DNA from: Loripinus fragilis
Lineage: Eukaryota > Mollusca > Bivalvia > Lucinida > Lucinidae
Direction of reading: 5' to 3'
Assembly (NCBI GenBank): GCA_964019695.1
Contig: CAXHUL010000503.1
Span: 1,547,001-1,611,000, forward strand
DNA: 64,000 bases
Shown here one piece after another: positions 11,101-24,500 of this stretch. The first letter of the stretch is position 1. Each line of letters begins with the position of its first letter. The notes under the pieces were generated by a model, which had not been told where the DNA came from, searched no databases, and was given only the letters and a program-made list of their open reading frames with translations. A program made the position numbers and the translations under genes.

Positions 11101-14100
11101 AGAGGCTGATAAAGCAGTGCCTCTATTGTTGCATATGTTATGTGATATAATATGCAAGATTTTGAATATCTCATATTTGATATGATCTTTGACAGTAGCA
11201 CAAGTTTGTTGCCATTAAAAAACAATTGCTGACCTCTCTTATGTAATTTATACATGCTCAATTGAAGATTTGAACCACCATATGTGATTTTGGTACCTAC
11301 CTCACATGGGCAAATGCACCATTGAATCTCCCATGCTGATGCAGTGGAGCTAGCGTTTGTCATCATCTACATATACAAACAGCAAATGCTCATATGTGTC
11401 TAATGACATATTTTTACAGGCTCGCATGAGCCTTCATTGCTGAACTAAAATCAAATGTGCTTACTAATTTGATGTTTTATTTACGTTGCTATTTATCATC
11501 AATTTAGTTTGATTTGGAAAATACAAAGGATAAATGGGATGCCATTCTTGCATCAAGGACTATGTCCTCATTTGACATGCTGAATATCGTAATGATTTTA
11601 TACGAACAATTTCCAGGTTTATACGAAGCCTAATTGATAAAAATAATGCAAAATTTTCCAATGATTTATTTGAGTCCATTCATTTTGCAACAGCTACAAT
11701 ATAATCTTTACAATGCAAGAGAGTTGTTCTAAGTGATAAGCCTTGGCCTCTAAAATGTATAACCATAAAGAACCTTGGAAAAATATCCTGTTTCAATGCA
11801 GAAGCAGACAAAGCGTATGATAAATGTCACCTTCTCCTTAACCCTTTAAGTCGAATGAAACTTCCCACTTTTATCAAATTGACCAGTCCATTTTCGTCTT
11901 CAGGGTTGTTGGGTGTTGTTTTCATTCTTATTCAAATTTTAATAGAACTTCCTTTAAGCAAACAGTAGAGAACCTGATCAGACATTGCAGTCTGTGGCGT
12001 CTGATCTTGGCCTGTACTATTTGTCTATGTCCCACAAAAAGGACGCTAGTCTAATATGGGTTAAATACTTTTGTTGTATATGTAATATATGTTACTCACA
12101 TCAGTTGTATTGTTTCTTCCTAGAACTGGATAATGATTGGATATAGAGCGGTTTAAACCATATGAATGGGCATGGCGTTTGCCATATGCGGGACAGAAAC
12201 CATTACGATTAAAACAGTTTTTGCTATGGCAAGGATTAACGTTTGCTTTAATGATTCATTTCTCAATTTCAACCAACATTGTAAATAAAAAGGGTAATTT
12301 TAGGAATTAAGTGAAAGTTTTTCCTCCAAAATCATAGCTATCAATATAGTTATTGTAGTCAATAGCTGACAAGTTATAATTGTATGTATTTTGGTGACTT
12401 ACACAATTGGTGATATAGTGCTGTTATTTCATTAAATATTGTATTTAGCAGAAAGTAACATATATAACTGTAATAACAGGTGCCAAAATTAGTTTAAGAT
12501 AAGATTGCTAGTAATTTTCTGTTAAATAAAAGTTAATATTGATACGTAAGATTTAGAAATAACTGAATATTAACATTATAGGAATTCCAATTATTTTAGG
12601 GTAACATAGTGAATTTGGCTATTGCAGAGTAACACCTTAACGGCTGAAAAATTAACGCACTTCATTATGTGGCATATATCATTTGGTTTTATGAACTTAA
12701 CAGTCTACAAACTTCATTTTGAGGAGGTCGTTTGGTAGCCCATAATCTATTGATATACTGCATTAAATAGTAATACATTTGAAAGTAAGTAACGTATATA
12801 ACTGTAATATCATGTTGTATAATGGTTAAACGCATACTGGCTGTTTGCTGCTTTTCATTTAATGATTTTCAGGCCATCCTCATGTCCATATATAAGAATT
12901 TAGTATATGTCACAGATACAATATATTGCAGCAGAGAATGATCACTGAACATTGTGTAATACACGCATTCCTGAATTGTCATTTCAGGTGGTATGTTCTT
13001 TCTTTGATTTGTAACAAATGTAAAACATGACAAACATACTATAAGAATAATGTTTAAATATGATTATAAATATGCTATTTTACTTGATAAATTAAGAAAT
13101 GGGGAAGATTTAATTTCTTTTTCAATGTGGATACATTATATTCAGGGGGGTGGGGTAAATCACCCCTTCTGTTGGACATTATCACGTATTATATACCATA
13201 TATACAACATTTTTATATTGCTTTACTGTTGTATGCCATTGCATACATTTAATGTATAAATTTAAAGGGAAATATGCTGAATAAGAAGCAATGGTTCAAC
13301 GTGAGGTGTGTTTTCCTCTCAATTTACCCGAGCCTCATTTAGAGTAGGGTACCTTCAAAGATGATGTCCTACAGCAAAACTGCTACCTCAATTTAACTGT
13401 ACGACGTACCTAGGAGTATTGCAGAAGACCCCAGGATTGCATTTCTGCAGTCAAACCTTTTCTGGCAGGTAAGTTGTGCCAAGTCAAAAACTAAGGCCTG
13501 TACAGAAATCAGCGCCTGGACTATGTGCTTTATGGATTGATCCACCTATATCAATTGTTACTCTGATTCTCAGTCATTATGAGCCATGACATGTGATGCA
13601 AACAATGTGACATTTTGACAAGTGTAGACTCAGACCAGCCTGTGCAGCCTCTTGTTAAGCTTAGACCTCCAAAGTTTGTTTGGTCAGTAGCTAAACAACC
13701 ATAGAATAATCAAGTGACCAGCAAAGGCTCTGATCAGTCTGCGCGTATGCGCGTTTGCTGGTCGCACAGATCACATTGTTGGAAATCTTATGTCATGGCT
13801 CATATATTGGTGCAAAATCATTGTTTTTACAGATTCATAGTCAAAAACTTAAACTTGCATACACACATCATACACAGGACTTTAGTTAAGAGTGTGAACC
13901 AAAATATAAATTTTCTTATTTCTCAACCAAAACATATGTTGTTGATACTCAAAAGAATCGTCTCAATGAGACCATTCTTTTAAGCACCCTAAACACTTGT
14001 TAAAACTGATGAGTAAGAAAATATTTACAATTTTACGCTCCAAAATTTTGTTTATCTAAGCCTGTATCAAAGGATAAGCCTATTTCATGGCCTGGGCCAG

Positions 14101-17100
14101 CATCTTCTTCCATACTTTGTGTGATCAAGTAATGAAGGCTCAAGGCAACAATGCCCTGGTGCTCAGGCTTGTCAGACTGTTTATTGTATAGATCATCAGA
14201 CCAGATGTGATGGACAATATTTAAGGGTTGAAATGCAGATTTTTTAGTTTGCACTGGATGATGCAAAGTATTATTCATAATACTAAATAAGAGAGATTTT
14301 TTATTTACAGTTTATCTGAAGACAATTGACACTTGAAATTGTTTATATTTTGTCGGCATGTTGAAAGGTTTTAGATTTGAATTTCATACGTTCGGGATTG
14401 TTTGGAAATTTAGAACTTTCACCCAATGTATTTCAGGTGATTCCTGCCAAAAGCCATGCTAGTATTGCGTTGAGCTTCACACCGTACCCCACAGCTGAAG
14501 TACCTAAAGACATGGACTGTATCGGGTACATGCTTGGTTATATGAGTCTGGACAATGAGAAAGCTGTCAGACAAGAGGGGTTGGTTACACGATCTCAGGC
14601 GTATGATACCGCTCAGGTGCGACTAGATATGACAGCCCACCTCAAGCCAGCACTGTAAGTGAGATACTTGATTTAACTACAGTAAAATTGTCTTAAGCGA
14701 CCACTCAAAAATAAACAAAACAAAGGTCTTATAAACAAATGCTAGCTTAATGAAGGTCAAAAGTATTGCAGAATGCTCTCTTGGAGCATCCTGCAATACT
14801 TTTGACCTGCATTAAGCGATAATTGGTCTTGAAAACCAATTTTTGGTCTTCTTTTTGAGTGGCCGCTTAAGACAGGTTTTACTTATTTCCTTCCTAGAGG
14901 TGACTTGTTGCCTGCCGATAATCTTTGCAAGCAAATAGGACCTAGATCAGGAATTACAAAACATTGATCCTGATCTGGGTCCAATTCGTTTGACCCTCTG
15001 GTAGTGTTCCTGAAAGAATTTTTGAAAAAAAAAGTGTTTTGGAAAAAGTCAACAGACGACAACAATGCATGAAAAATTATCCAATATGCAAATACAAGTT
15101 ATTAATTTTTGAGACCCGATCAAATCAGTCCCTAAACATTCATATGTCTCTATTATCGTAATCGGATAAATGAGACTTACACAAGTAGTTCCGGTCGAAA
15201 GTGACACAATTTCAGGGCTATACACAGAATCATTTCATGGGAAAGTGTGTCTTTGACGGTCGAATCGAAATGCATTTTTATTATACAATCTGTTTTATTT
15301 ATAATAAATTATATCTTATTATTTAGATCTATTTATTTTTTATTTGTAATTACTTTAGGGTAAAGAAGACTTACACAAATAATTCTAATCTTTTAACGGT
15401 TATTCTGTCATTTCAAGAACAGTAGCTCTTATTTAATTGTTTTCTATGTATGGACACTGTATACCAGAGTGATGCGCGTATGAATTTAATGTATTGTGAT
15501 AAATGGAAATGAGCCGTTTCACGAGAAAACCTGCCTTCCAGAATTTTAAAAGGCTACTCTGTTTAATACAGGGACCTATAGTTAGTTCTCAGAAATTGGA
15601 TGTCGCAAGTATCTTACATGTATAACCAACAGCAGTGTACACATGCAAGAAGATATCACAGTCACGAATACATGTCATAAACTGAATGACCTGGCGCTTT
15701 CATGTAGCTCTTTGATTAGATTGCTTGTAAATGCTATAGTATTTGGGCAATCACAACCTTTTAACATGTAAGCGCAGCCATCCACTTAATTTCGGTCTCT
15801 GTTCTTCGCTGTTCATATAAACATAAATGCGGTATACACCGTAATGCATTCAATATGCGTGAAGTAATCATGCATGCACAGCCATTAAGTGGGACTATGC
15901 ACCTTATTTTCGGCCCATATGTTCATCCAAATGCTGCTTGCTTAAGGCGTCTGCTGCACATAGTTGATAACATTATTTGCATATGTTAGTACAGAAACAA
16001 AATCCAAGGCTGATATGTGGAGTCGGATCTGGAATCTTCTCTTTTCAGAATCTATTTTGTCCACAAACAGCTTTTGCCCGATTTTGTTAGTTATTTCCCA
16101 GTAAGTGTTCTTGCGAGTATGCACGCATGTGCAATCTGGTTTGAGCTTTCGGTACTCGGCCTGGGTAGTGTTAATGCAGACGGATCTTAGGAAATTTATA
16201 TAAAAAATAAATAGATAAATAAAAGAAAGTCAGCAGACGGATCTAAGGTAAATTTATATAAAAAATAAATAGATAGATAAAAGACAGTCAGCACCTACTT
16301 GTGTCCACAATACTTATTTCAGAAAAGTGCCCAGTTTTGATTGGTTATTTTGTACTAGTGAGTGATCTTGCGAAAATATGCGCATGTACGATTTCGTATG
16401 GACCATCGCTGCATCGAAAAATCAATGCAGTTGGAATAAAAAAATCAGATCAGCAGCAGGTATATGACTATAGCAGTACTAAAAATAGACATGAGTCATA
16501 ATATGGTATTGCGTCATCAAAGCAAATAGGGTGCAATCAAGATGGCGGACGAAAAAAGAACAAAGAACAATACTGAATTATGGGACTGTTGTTACTAAAA
16601 ATATCTGTGACGCATCGTAAACAAACATGGCCGGCAATTGCACAACCATTGCGCGAGAAAAAGAAATGACGTATAATAATGATTTCTATTGTGATCTATT
16701 TATGGAACAGTCGCATTAAGCAAAGATATGACCCTCTTTTCATACGGTACTGTGAAAAAATTGCAGTGGTTTTTAATAGCGCATTGGGAATAATTCATTC
16801 TTTTTTTTCTTTTCTGGTATGTGAATGAAGACACAATATCACTTGAAACAACAATGATATCTTTGAGAGGTCGAATAGCTCTTAGTTTTTATCAATATGA
16901 ATTCATCAGATAAGGTCGACCAGCTAGTATTTGATTTATGAGTCTAGACGTCTAACAATACCTTTACCGTGGGGTCTGCTTTTCATCGTCTGTCAGTCAG
17001 TTACACACCAAGATAACACAATTAGCTGGTTGGTTACCTACAGATTACTGTATCGCTTACAGTTATTGAGCCGACACAAGTGATTACGATACTGTTCGCA

Positions 17101-18495
17101 TATTTTTGATGAGCGAAAGCTCAGATTGGAAGCCTGTGCAACTGCGCAGTCCCCCCCGGTTTTTGCTGTTCGCACAGGTGAATTTTGTTGATCGACTCTG
17201 GTTCAGTCTAAGAATCATATATTTAGCCAGCTGAATGGCAGTTTATTCGTCTTTGACGAAAAGCCTTTTCTTATGTCTAAAAAGGATCGTTATCACATGC
17301 GTTGGATTAGATAAACTGTTCTATCTCTTAGGTTAGAGAAAGAAAAGAAAAAGGGACAAAATTGAAAATTAAAAGAACTAGAAGGGCAATCATATACGTT
17401 TGTATGAAAGTCATGAATATGAAAAAAATAATGCCCATCCCTGAAAACTCTCTGTTGTTTTGGGGGGTAGTGTTAACGTGTAGCAGCCTGGTTCTAAATT
17501 CCAGCTACATCTATAATATGGAAAGTGATTTTCTATGACCTCTTCTTTTCCCGCTAAAATAGACAGCAAAAAAGGGAAGAAAGCATAGCAATTACTGTAG
17601 TCAAATGTAATTTTCTTTCAGAGACATAACAAGATGATTGTTAAAAATTCAATTAAAAATTTCTGAAGTTCAATTTTAGCAATTATTTTAATTATTACGG
17701 GGGTCAAGTGAAATATATATGGAATAATGTAATGATGTTTTAAGGTTACAATTTTGATTGGAAAAAAAAAAAAACGCATTCTTAACTAATCTATATTTTC
17801 ACTAGAAAAAAAAATAGTTTCCCATACCTATTAACACATCGTCATGCAAGCTCTGTATCAAACAGGGGTTTTCTTATCAGATATCCTTTTCAACGTCCGC
17901 TAATTGATTCACTTTTGTTTTTTATCAGATACCGTGGCCAGTGTTCTCATTAATAAGTGTGAATACAAATTCTTACAATTAACTTTCTGATGATCTTATT
18001 TCACATAGCACATGAGTTGGAAATTGAAACATGTATATGCGTTATATTGCATTCATTTTCTGTATTGTCTGCAAATGTGCAGAAACGTGTACAAACATGA
18101 ATCTATGTTGTCGCGAGATTGCGCCTGTTCGATGGTTTTGTCCTAGTGATTGTAACTGTGTTACTCTTCGAAGTCATTTTGAGCGCATCTTTGTTGATAT
18201 TGGACCTGGTGTTAGAAATCTGAAAATAGTTGGCCATCTTAAAGTTCATCTCATGGTACATTCAATAGAACAACTTACCATGTGCGATGTTCCCGGCGTT
18301 TTAGACATCGAATGGGGAGAACAGAACAAAAGAGTATGCGGTAAGTTTATTTTTTTGTTTCATTGTCGAATTTTATATATTAAAGAATCATGAATGACAG
18401 AACAATGCTTTCAAAATAAGAGCATGCGTGGGTGTGTGCGTATATGCAAGCGTGTTTATATGTGCGCGCGTGCGCGCGCGTGCGTGCGTGCGTGC

Positions 18496-18532
<37 letters not shown>

Positions 18533-21500
18533 GAAATGAATAAGTAATTTGTTAGATTGGTGCTATTATTTCATTTAGGCATGATAGAAGAAATAAAGCA
18601 TAAAAAAGCAACTAACCTCACTGCTACTTTTGTCAGTTTTCAGAGATTCTCAATATCTATAATTATAGAATAGTTCACACCGCAATAATAGGGTTGTCTT
18701 AAATATAAAATCAAAATCTATTACTAATGATAAAAATCAGTGTATTCGAGAACGATCTCTAGCAAATGCTGCTGTATATAGGAAAACCACTGTACCACTT
18801 GAGACCGTTATTTCAGAAGACCCTAATGTAATGGAATCAGACAGTTCTTTTGAAGCATCTGATCACTGTGAAAACATATATGCAAGTGATTCTAGTATTT
18901 CGGAAGTTCAAGAAGACGAATCAGGATATCTGAAACCTTTTAACTATAAATTAAGTATTGATACAAAATTATAACCTGCTTTTGTTCATCTGCACTGCAG
19001 TGTATAAATGTATTATTTTCCTTATGTTGTATGTTTTATCTTTTAGACACCACCATTATCACAGTCATTGTCATCTGTGTAATTATTATCATCATCATCA
19101 TTATCATTGTGGGCATTGGCATCGCTAGAAGGAGAAATAGAGAAACGAACGCTGATATTGAAATGTCACCCATTCCAACATCGACACCTTTTCGTTCACC
19201 AGATACAACAGTCCTCTCAACTGATACCCAGAGTACCGGAAGTCCAACAATTCTCTTTCCCACGCCGTCGAGTTCAACGCCATGTTCAACGCCATCTTTG
19301 CCGCCCCGCAGAAGTCCAATAGTTACCAGATCCGTCACTCGCCGGAAAAGACTGTCATTTTAATAACTTGAAGTTTGAAATAGTGGACTGAACAAATTTT
19401 GTGGTCACATAATTTTACTATTGTGCTGGTACTTATCATTGAAATGTTTGCTCGCTAACTATTATCTGTCATTTTGATGAAAGAGAACAGAAACTGGAAG
19501 CTAATTTGACCTATGATATTACTCAAGGGTAATGGTACGATATTAATCTAGGACAATATTATATTTTTGGTCAACGCCAAGCGAAAATGTGTCTTCTTTC
19601 ATTTTTATTACACCAGAAGTCTTTGCTTGCTCTTTTTTTGATAGCTATGAACCAAATTGCTTATTCATATTTCAAACGAGGACTCTGACCCGACTGCGCA
19701 GATGCGCAGGCTGATCTGAGTCTTCTTTCATTTTTTTCCACCAGAAGTCTTTGGATAGCTATGAACCTAATGCTTATTGAACCTAATGCGTATTCATATT
19801 TCAAACGAGAACTCTGACCCGACTGCGCAGATGCGCAGGCTGATCTGAGTCTTCTTTCATTTTTTTCACCAGAAGTCTTTGCTTGCTCTTTTTTTGGATA
19901 GCTATGAACCTAATGCGTATTCGTATTTCAAACGAGGACTCGGATCAGACTGCGCAGATGCGCAGGCTGACCTGAGTCTTAGCTGGATGAACAAGTGAAT
20001 TGAAGAAAATGTTATTTTCCCACTGGTGACAGACGTGATCAGGGAAAGGTACAATCCGAGTCGCTCACTAATTACCATATTCGTAATATAGTACAAAATT
20101 AAAACTAGGGTTATCTGTATGCTATGATATCATGTGTTTGTGTACAAGTGTTGCATTTGTTTTGTTTATTTAGTCGAGTAATAAATGGTCTGCTTTATTG
20201 TATTGCGAGGTGCAAGAAAGGAAATTGTATTGTATTTACAATTGAACAATACAATTTCCTTTCTTGCACCTGATTGGCTGAAAACAAAATGAAGTGGGCG
20301 GGGCAAATGCATATGCTTTTTTTCTTAGGATCTGATTTGCTGAAAACAAAAGTGGAAGGGTCATGGGTTTAATCATTATAATCTGTGTAATAATTCGCTG
20401 TGTGCCTATGCATTTAAGTGTCTTATCTATTTAGAGCAAAGCAAGCGAAAGCTTTGACTTCTCAACAGTGTAGGCAGATTTGAGTAATTCCTGTTAACAT
20501 ATGCTCCATAATATAGGAACTGACGTTCGTTGATTAAAGTGCAGTTATGTTATAAATGTTGAAACACTGTAGCAGATTGTTTGGCTAAACCTCATCCATA
20601 TTATAATCATTATATGTGCAGAAGAACTATATCTCTGGCTAAAATGCGATCTTTCTGACAACACAAAATTGGGAGGACATGTTCATTTTGTGACCAGAGG
20701 TGGTGGTGGCTATGCTCTGGTGCTTATAACCCTTTTAAAATGATGTTTTTAGTAGTAGATGGGGTAGAAGCTCGATTCTGTCACATAACTGTGGTCAAAC
20801 CAATCCATTTCATCTTGTGGTATCCATTAAATATAATACATATAATATAGGAGATATACTCCGGATATGCTTGAAATAGCTTTTTCACAAATGAAAATAC
20901 TTTTTTTACAAACGAAAATACTTTTTTTTACAAATAAAAATTAGTTTTTTCACAAATAAAAATTCTTTTTTTACAAATAAAAATACTTTTTTACAAACGA
21001 AAATACTTTTTTTACAAATAAAAATTGATTTTTCACAAATGAAAATACTTTTTTTACAAATAAAAATTAGTTTTTTCACAAATAAAAATCTTTTTTTACA
21101 AATAAAAATGCTTTTTTACAAACGAAAATACTTTTTTTACAAATGAAAATTAGTTTTTCACAAATGAAAATTCTCTTTTCACAAATGTTTTATTTCTAGA
21201 ATATTGGGATTCCCCCACTTAAACGATTGCCGCTAGGAAATGTTTCAAGCCTTTTTGTCTTCTGCTGATGTTTTTTCAAGTGTCAAACAGTTCGGGTCTA
21301 GATCAGGCTTGACATTCTGTTCAGTCTGATTTGGATCCAAACTGTTTGCAAACATTATCAGCAGGCGACTCTAAGAGTTCAAGCAACACGTTTATTGTAT
21401 AAAATTAACAAAATTTTGCGGGCAAATCTATTTTACACATTCTAAAGCTGTCTGATCCAAGAAAAAAAACTATTTTTTCTGTTAAATGTTATATTCAATA

Positions 21501-24500
21501 GGGGAAAGCGAAACTGTTTCTTTGACTTTGATACCCCATCTTTTATGATAATACCTGTGCGAGGTTAGAGAACAGGGTACCAAAGATTTACCTGTATAGA
21601 AAGAAAATTCGTCTGCTTTGGATTCAAGTATTGAAAAAATATATTACTTTTATAGGTGAGAAAGTGTTGTAATCGGTATATTTAGCAAAACATGTCTCAA
21701 CTTGATCTAAATTATACAAAAGAAGTGTAAAGAAAGAGCTGCACAATGGGAAAACAACCTTTATAGCCATTCTGTAATCACACTTACCATATATCATGTG
21801 CCCAACTTGGCAAATGATAGCTTTTTCGAAGATAAACAAACATATTGCGTTAATATTCAAGCGCACCTACTAGAAGCAGCCTGTTCCATGTCTGTGCGCT
21901 GTCCACTCCAGCCAGTGCAGAAGCTTTACAGTATTTACCCCTTTCCCTGGTGTAAAATACTTAAACAGTCTTGGCTTAAAGGGTTAACTCTTTGCATGCA
22001 ATTTAATTTTGCATGTTTTTTATCATATGGCAGTTCGTTTCAAACAAAACGATTTTGTTGTTTTTCATTGTCAAAACAAAAAGTATTTTATTTTTGAAGA
22101 AAATAACTTTCATATGTAAAGTAACAAATTTCGCTTTTTAAAGAAGTATTTTTCATTCTGGAAAAATAATATTTTAGTTTTGATAAAAATCTTGATATGT
22201 ATTATATGTTCGTTTTTTATGTTTATTTACGTCCTATTTAACAATTTTTCAGTCATGTCTGGACGGTTTCTTGTCTTCCTGGGTTGAATAAGTATTATGT
22301 AGCCGATAAATGTCTTGCTCAAGGACAAAAAAATGTGATTTTTGGCTGTAAGCACTACAGCATAGCCTCCACCACCTCTAATCATAACATGAACGTGCCC
22401 AGTACTAGTGCCAATTCAACTAAAACACTGTTGAGAGGGCTGAAAAGGTAATCAAAATACGTTTAAAAGAACCTAAAACAATATATTGCAGCCAGATTCC
22501 CTCATAAAAATGTAATGCTCTTGAGATGGACGTTAAAAACAGAACATGAGGTATATACCAGATGTAAGTGAAATTAGAACTTGCTTTTTTCCTCCAAATT
22601 AAGAAAATAAGATGTTTCTTCATTTTGTTGTTGGAAGGATAGAAATATCTTATGCAGAGTAATAGTTCTTCTACATCATATATCATCACATAATGCTTCC
22701 AATATGGATGAAGTTTCATCAACATATCTGCACAGCAACTGTTTTCAAATTTTAGAGAGGACATTGAATTGCAATTAAAATGATCAATGGGACATAACCC
22801 AAAATGTACAAACCAGGGTTATAGATCTTGTGCATGACCAGTTGACTCGCGCGCCTATAAAATGTATTGAGTTTCACCAAAGTATCGTTGAACGATCTTC
22901 AAATTATAGACAAGACGCGAAATTGCGTTTAAACTGATCAAAGGGAAATAACTCGAAAAAAGATACAAGTCAGAGTTATAATTCTTTTGCATGACATGTC
23001 TTCTCATAATTCTTTACAAATTTTCAAATTTCATCAAATATCTTCTGTGTAGACATAGAATTGTATTAAAATAATCAAAGGGGTATAAATCTAAAATATA
23101 TAAGCCAGAGATATGTTTCTTATGCATGACACATGGTCTCATCGTTGTTTACAAGTATACAAAGTTTTTTTCAAATGGCTTTAACGATTTTTAACTTATA
23201 GAGCGCACAACATGAAATTCCATTTACTAATGTTCCAATGAGAATAACTGAATAAATTTACAGGCCAGAATTATGGATCTTCTGGACTTCATTCTTATGT
23301 TAATGGCCCTTTCAACAGTATGTAGTGACTTTTTTCTTTCAATGTGGTTTTATGACCATTTCAACAGTTTTTTTCAGTTACATTGGGAAAGTGATGTATG
23401 CATAATATTTGACTAAAAGATTGAGATGGTCTGAATGCATTCTATGACCTCTCATCATTATTTCGGATATACATGTTCCCAATCTGATACCAAGAGTTAA
23501 GCTATTCAAGGTGTTTTTGTTGTGTTAAATAATCAGTATGATTTTGTGATGTGTGATGGCCAGACCAGCGATTTCTTGGGGGTGGGGGATATTTTGTAAC
23601 AAAAACATGATATATCGAAAAGAATCTTACTGCGCATTAAAATCGTGAGTGTCATAACTAATTAAAACGCGCATATTCGTATTTTCTTTTCGAGAGTTCG
23701 TGTTCTTGTTACATTATTGCAAGCTAAATAAGACATCAACAAAAATATAAGATATCATTAATTCAATTTTGCATATATACAATTTACATGTAACTTTTGT
23801 AAGCATATATACGACAATAAAATACAGGTTAAATTGATCATCATTCTAACTCATTTAAGCCAAAATAGAATTTCATACTCTTCACATTTTTGGACTAGTC
23901 CATTTTCATTTGAAATATAAGATTATTACAGTTTTATCCATTTAATTTCAGTCTTGCTTGTTTTTGATTTGGGTGGAGAATAACCAGGTGGCGCTCCATT
24001 TGTTCGTTTCTTCACAATATATCCACTTCCTTTTTGAGACAAATGCTTTGTGTCATTCCCCGTGCTGCCAGTATAACATACATTTGCTACCAGTGATGAA
24101 GGTGTGTCAACATCTGTCAAAGCTTTGTAAAAAATATCAGATCCAACAGGTGTTCGAACAGTTTTGGAACAAACGGCATGGCGAACAAGGTCAACAATAT
24201 GAGTCCCCGGAATGACTTCACCATTCACTAAAATCTGTCCCCTCTGATTCCATTTGATTGTGTTACCTCCATGCTCATGAAGATACTGTAACAGTCCCAT
24301 AGCTTTTCGTTGCATTGGTTTTGAAATAGCGTACTGCAAAATGTCAGAAAATAAAGGCATGTTCTGTTCACAGCACAATTCGGCTTTATGCACGTTCTCC
24401 TCCAGAATCATATTGTCTCCGAAATACGAGTTGTTTGGGGAATTAATGTCAAGGGTCTGTGGACTGTCCTTGTCCTTCGTCGCCTGACAAGATTTCATTA

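Larger units (their letters stand above)
8670..13492. mobile_element. 4.8-kb segment bounded by inverted arms of about 120 bp
   Basis: The left arm (about 8,670-8,800: gacttggcacaa, ccagaaaaggtttgact, cgtcgtacag, ggtagcagttt) is the reverse complement, with mismatches, of 13,372-13,492. The interior (8,900-13,300) is AT-rich and shows no coding domain, only the palindrome at 9,572-9,655 and scattered single hairpins. This fits a non-autonomous DNA transposon, or two copies of one MITE in opposite orientation. No target duplication was identified. Confidence 0.45.

Noticed and set aside
19036..19338. Minus-strand ORFs opposite cargo exon 2
   Set aside because: Shadow frames of a transmembrane and Ser/Pro-rich coding exon. 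The plus strand has the splice site and phase agreement.
22420..22764. Minus-strand ORF of 114 codons in the Polinton
   Set aside because: It runs across a decayed tandem repeat and has no domain; it is not a candidate for the missing polymerase.
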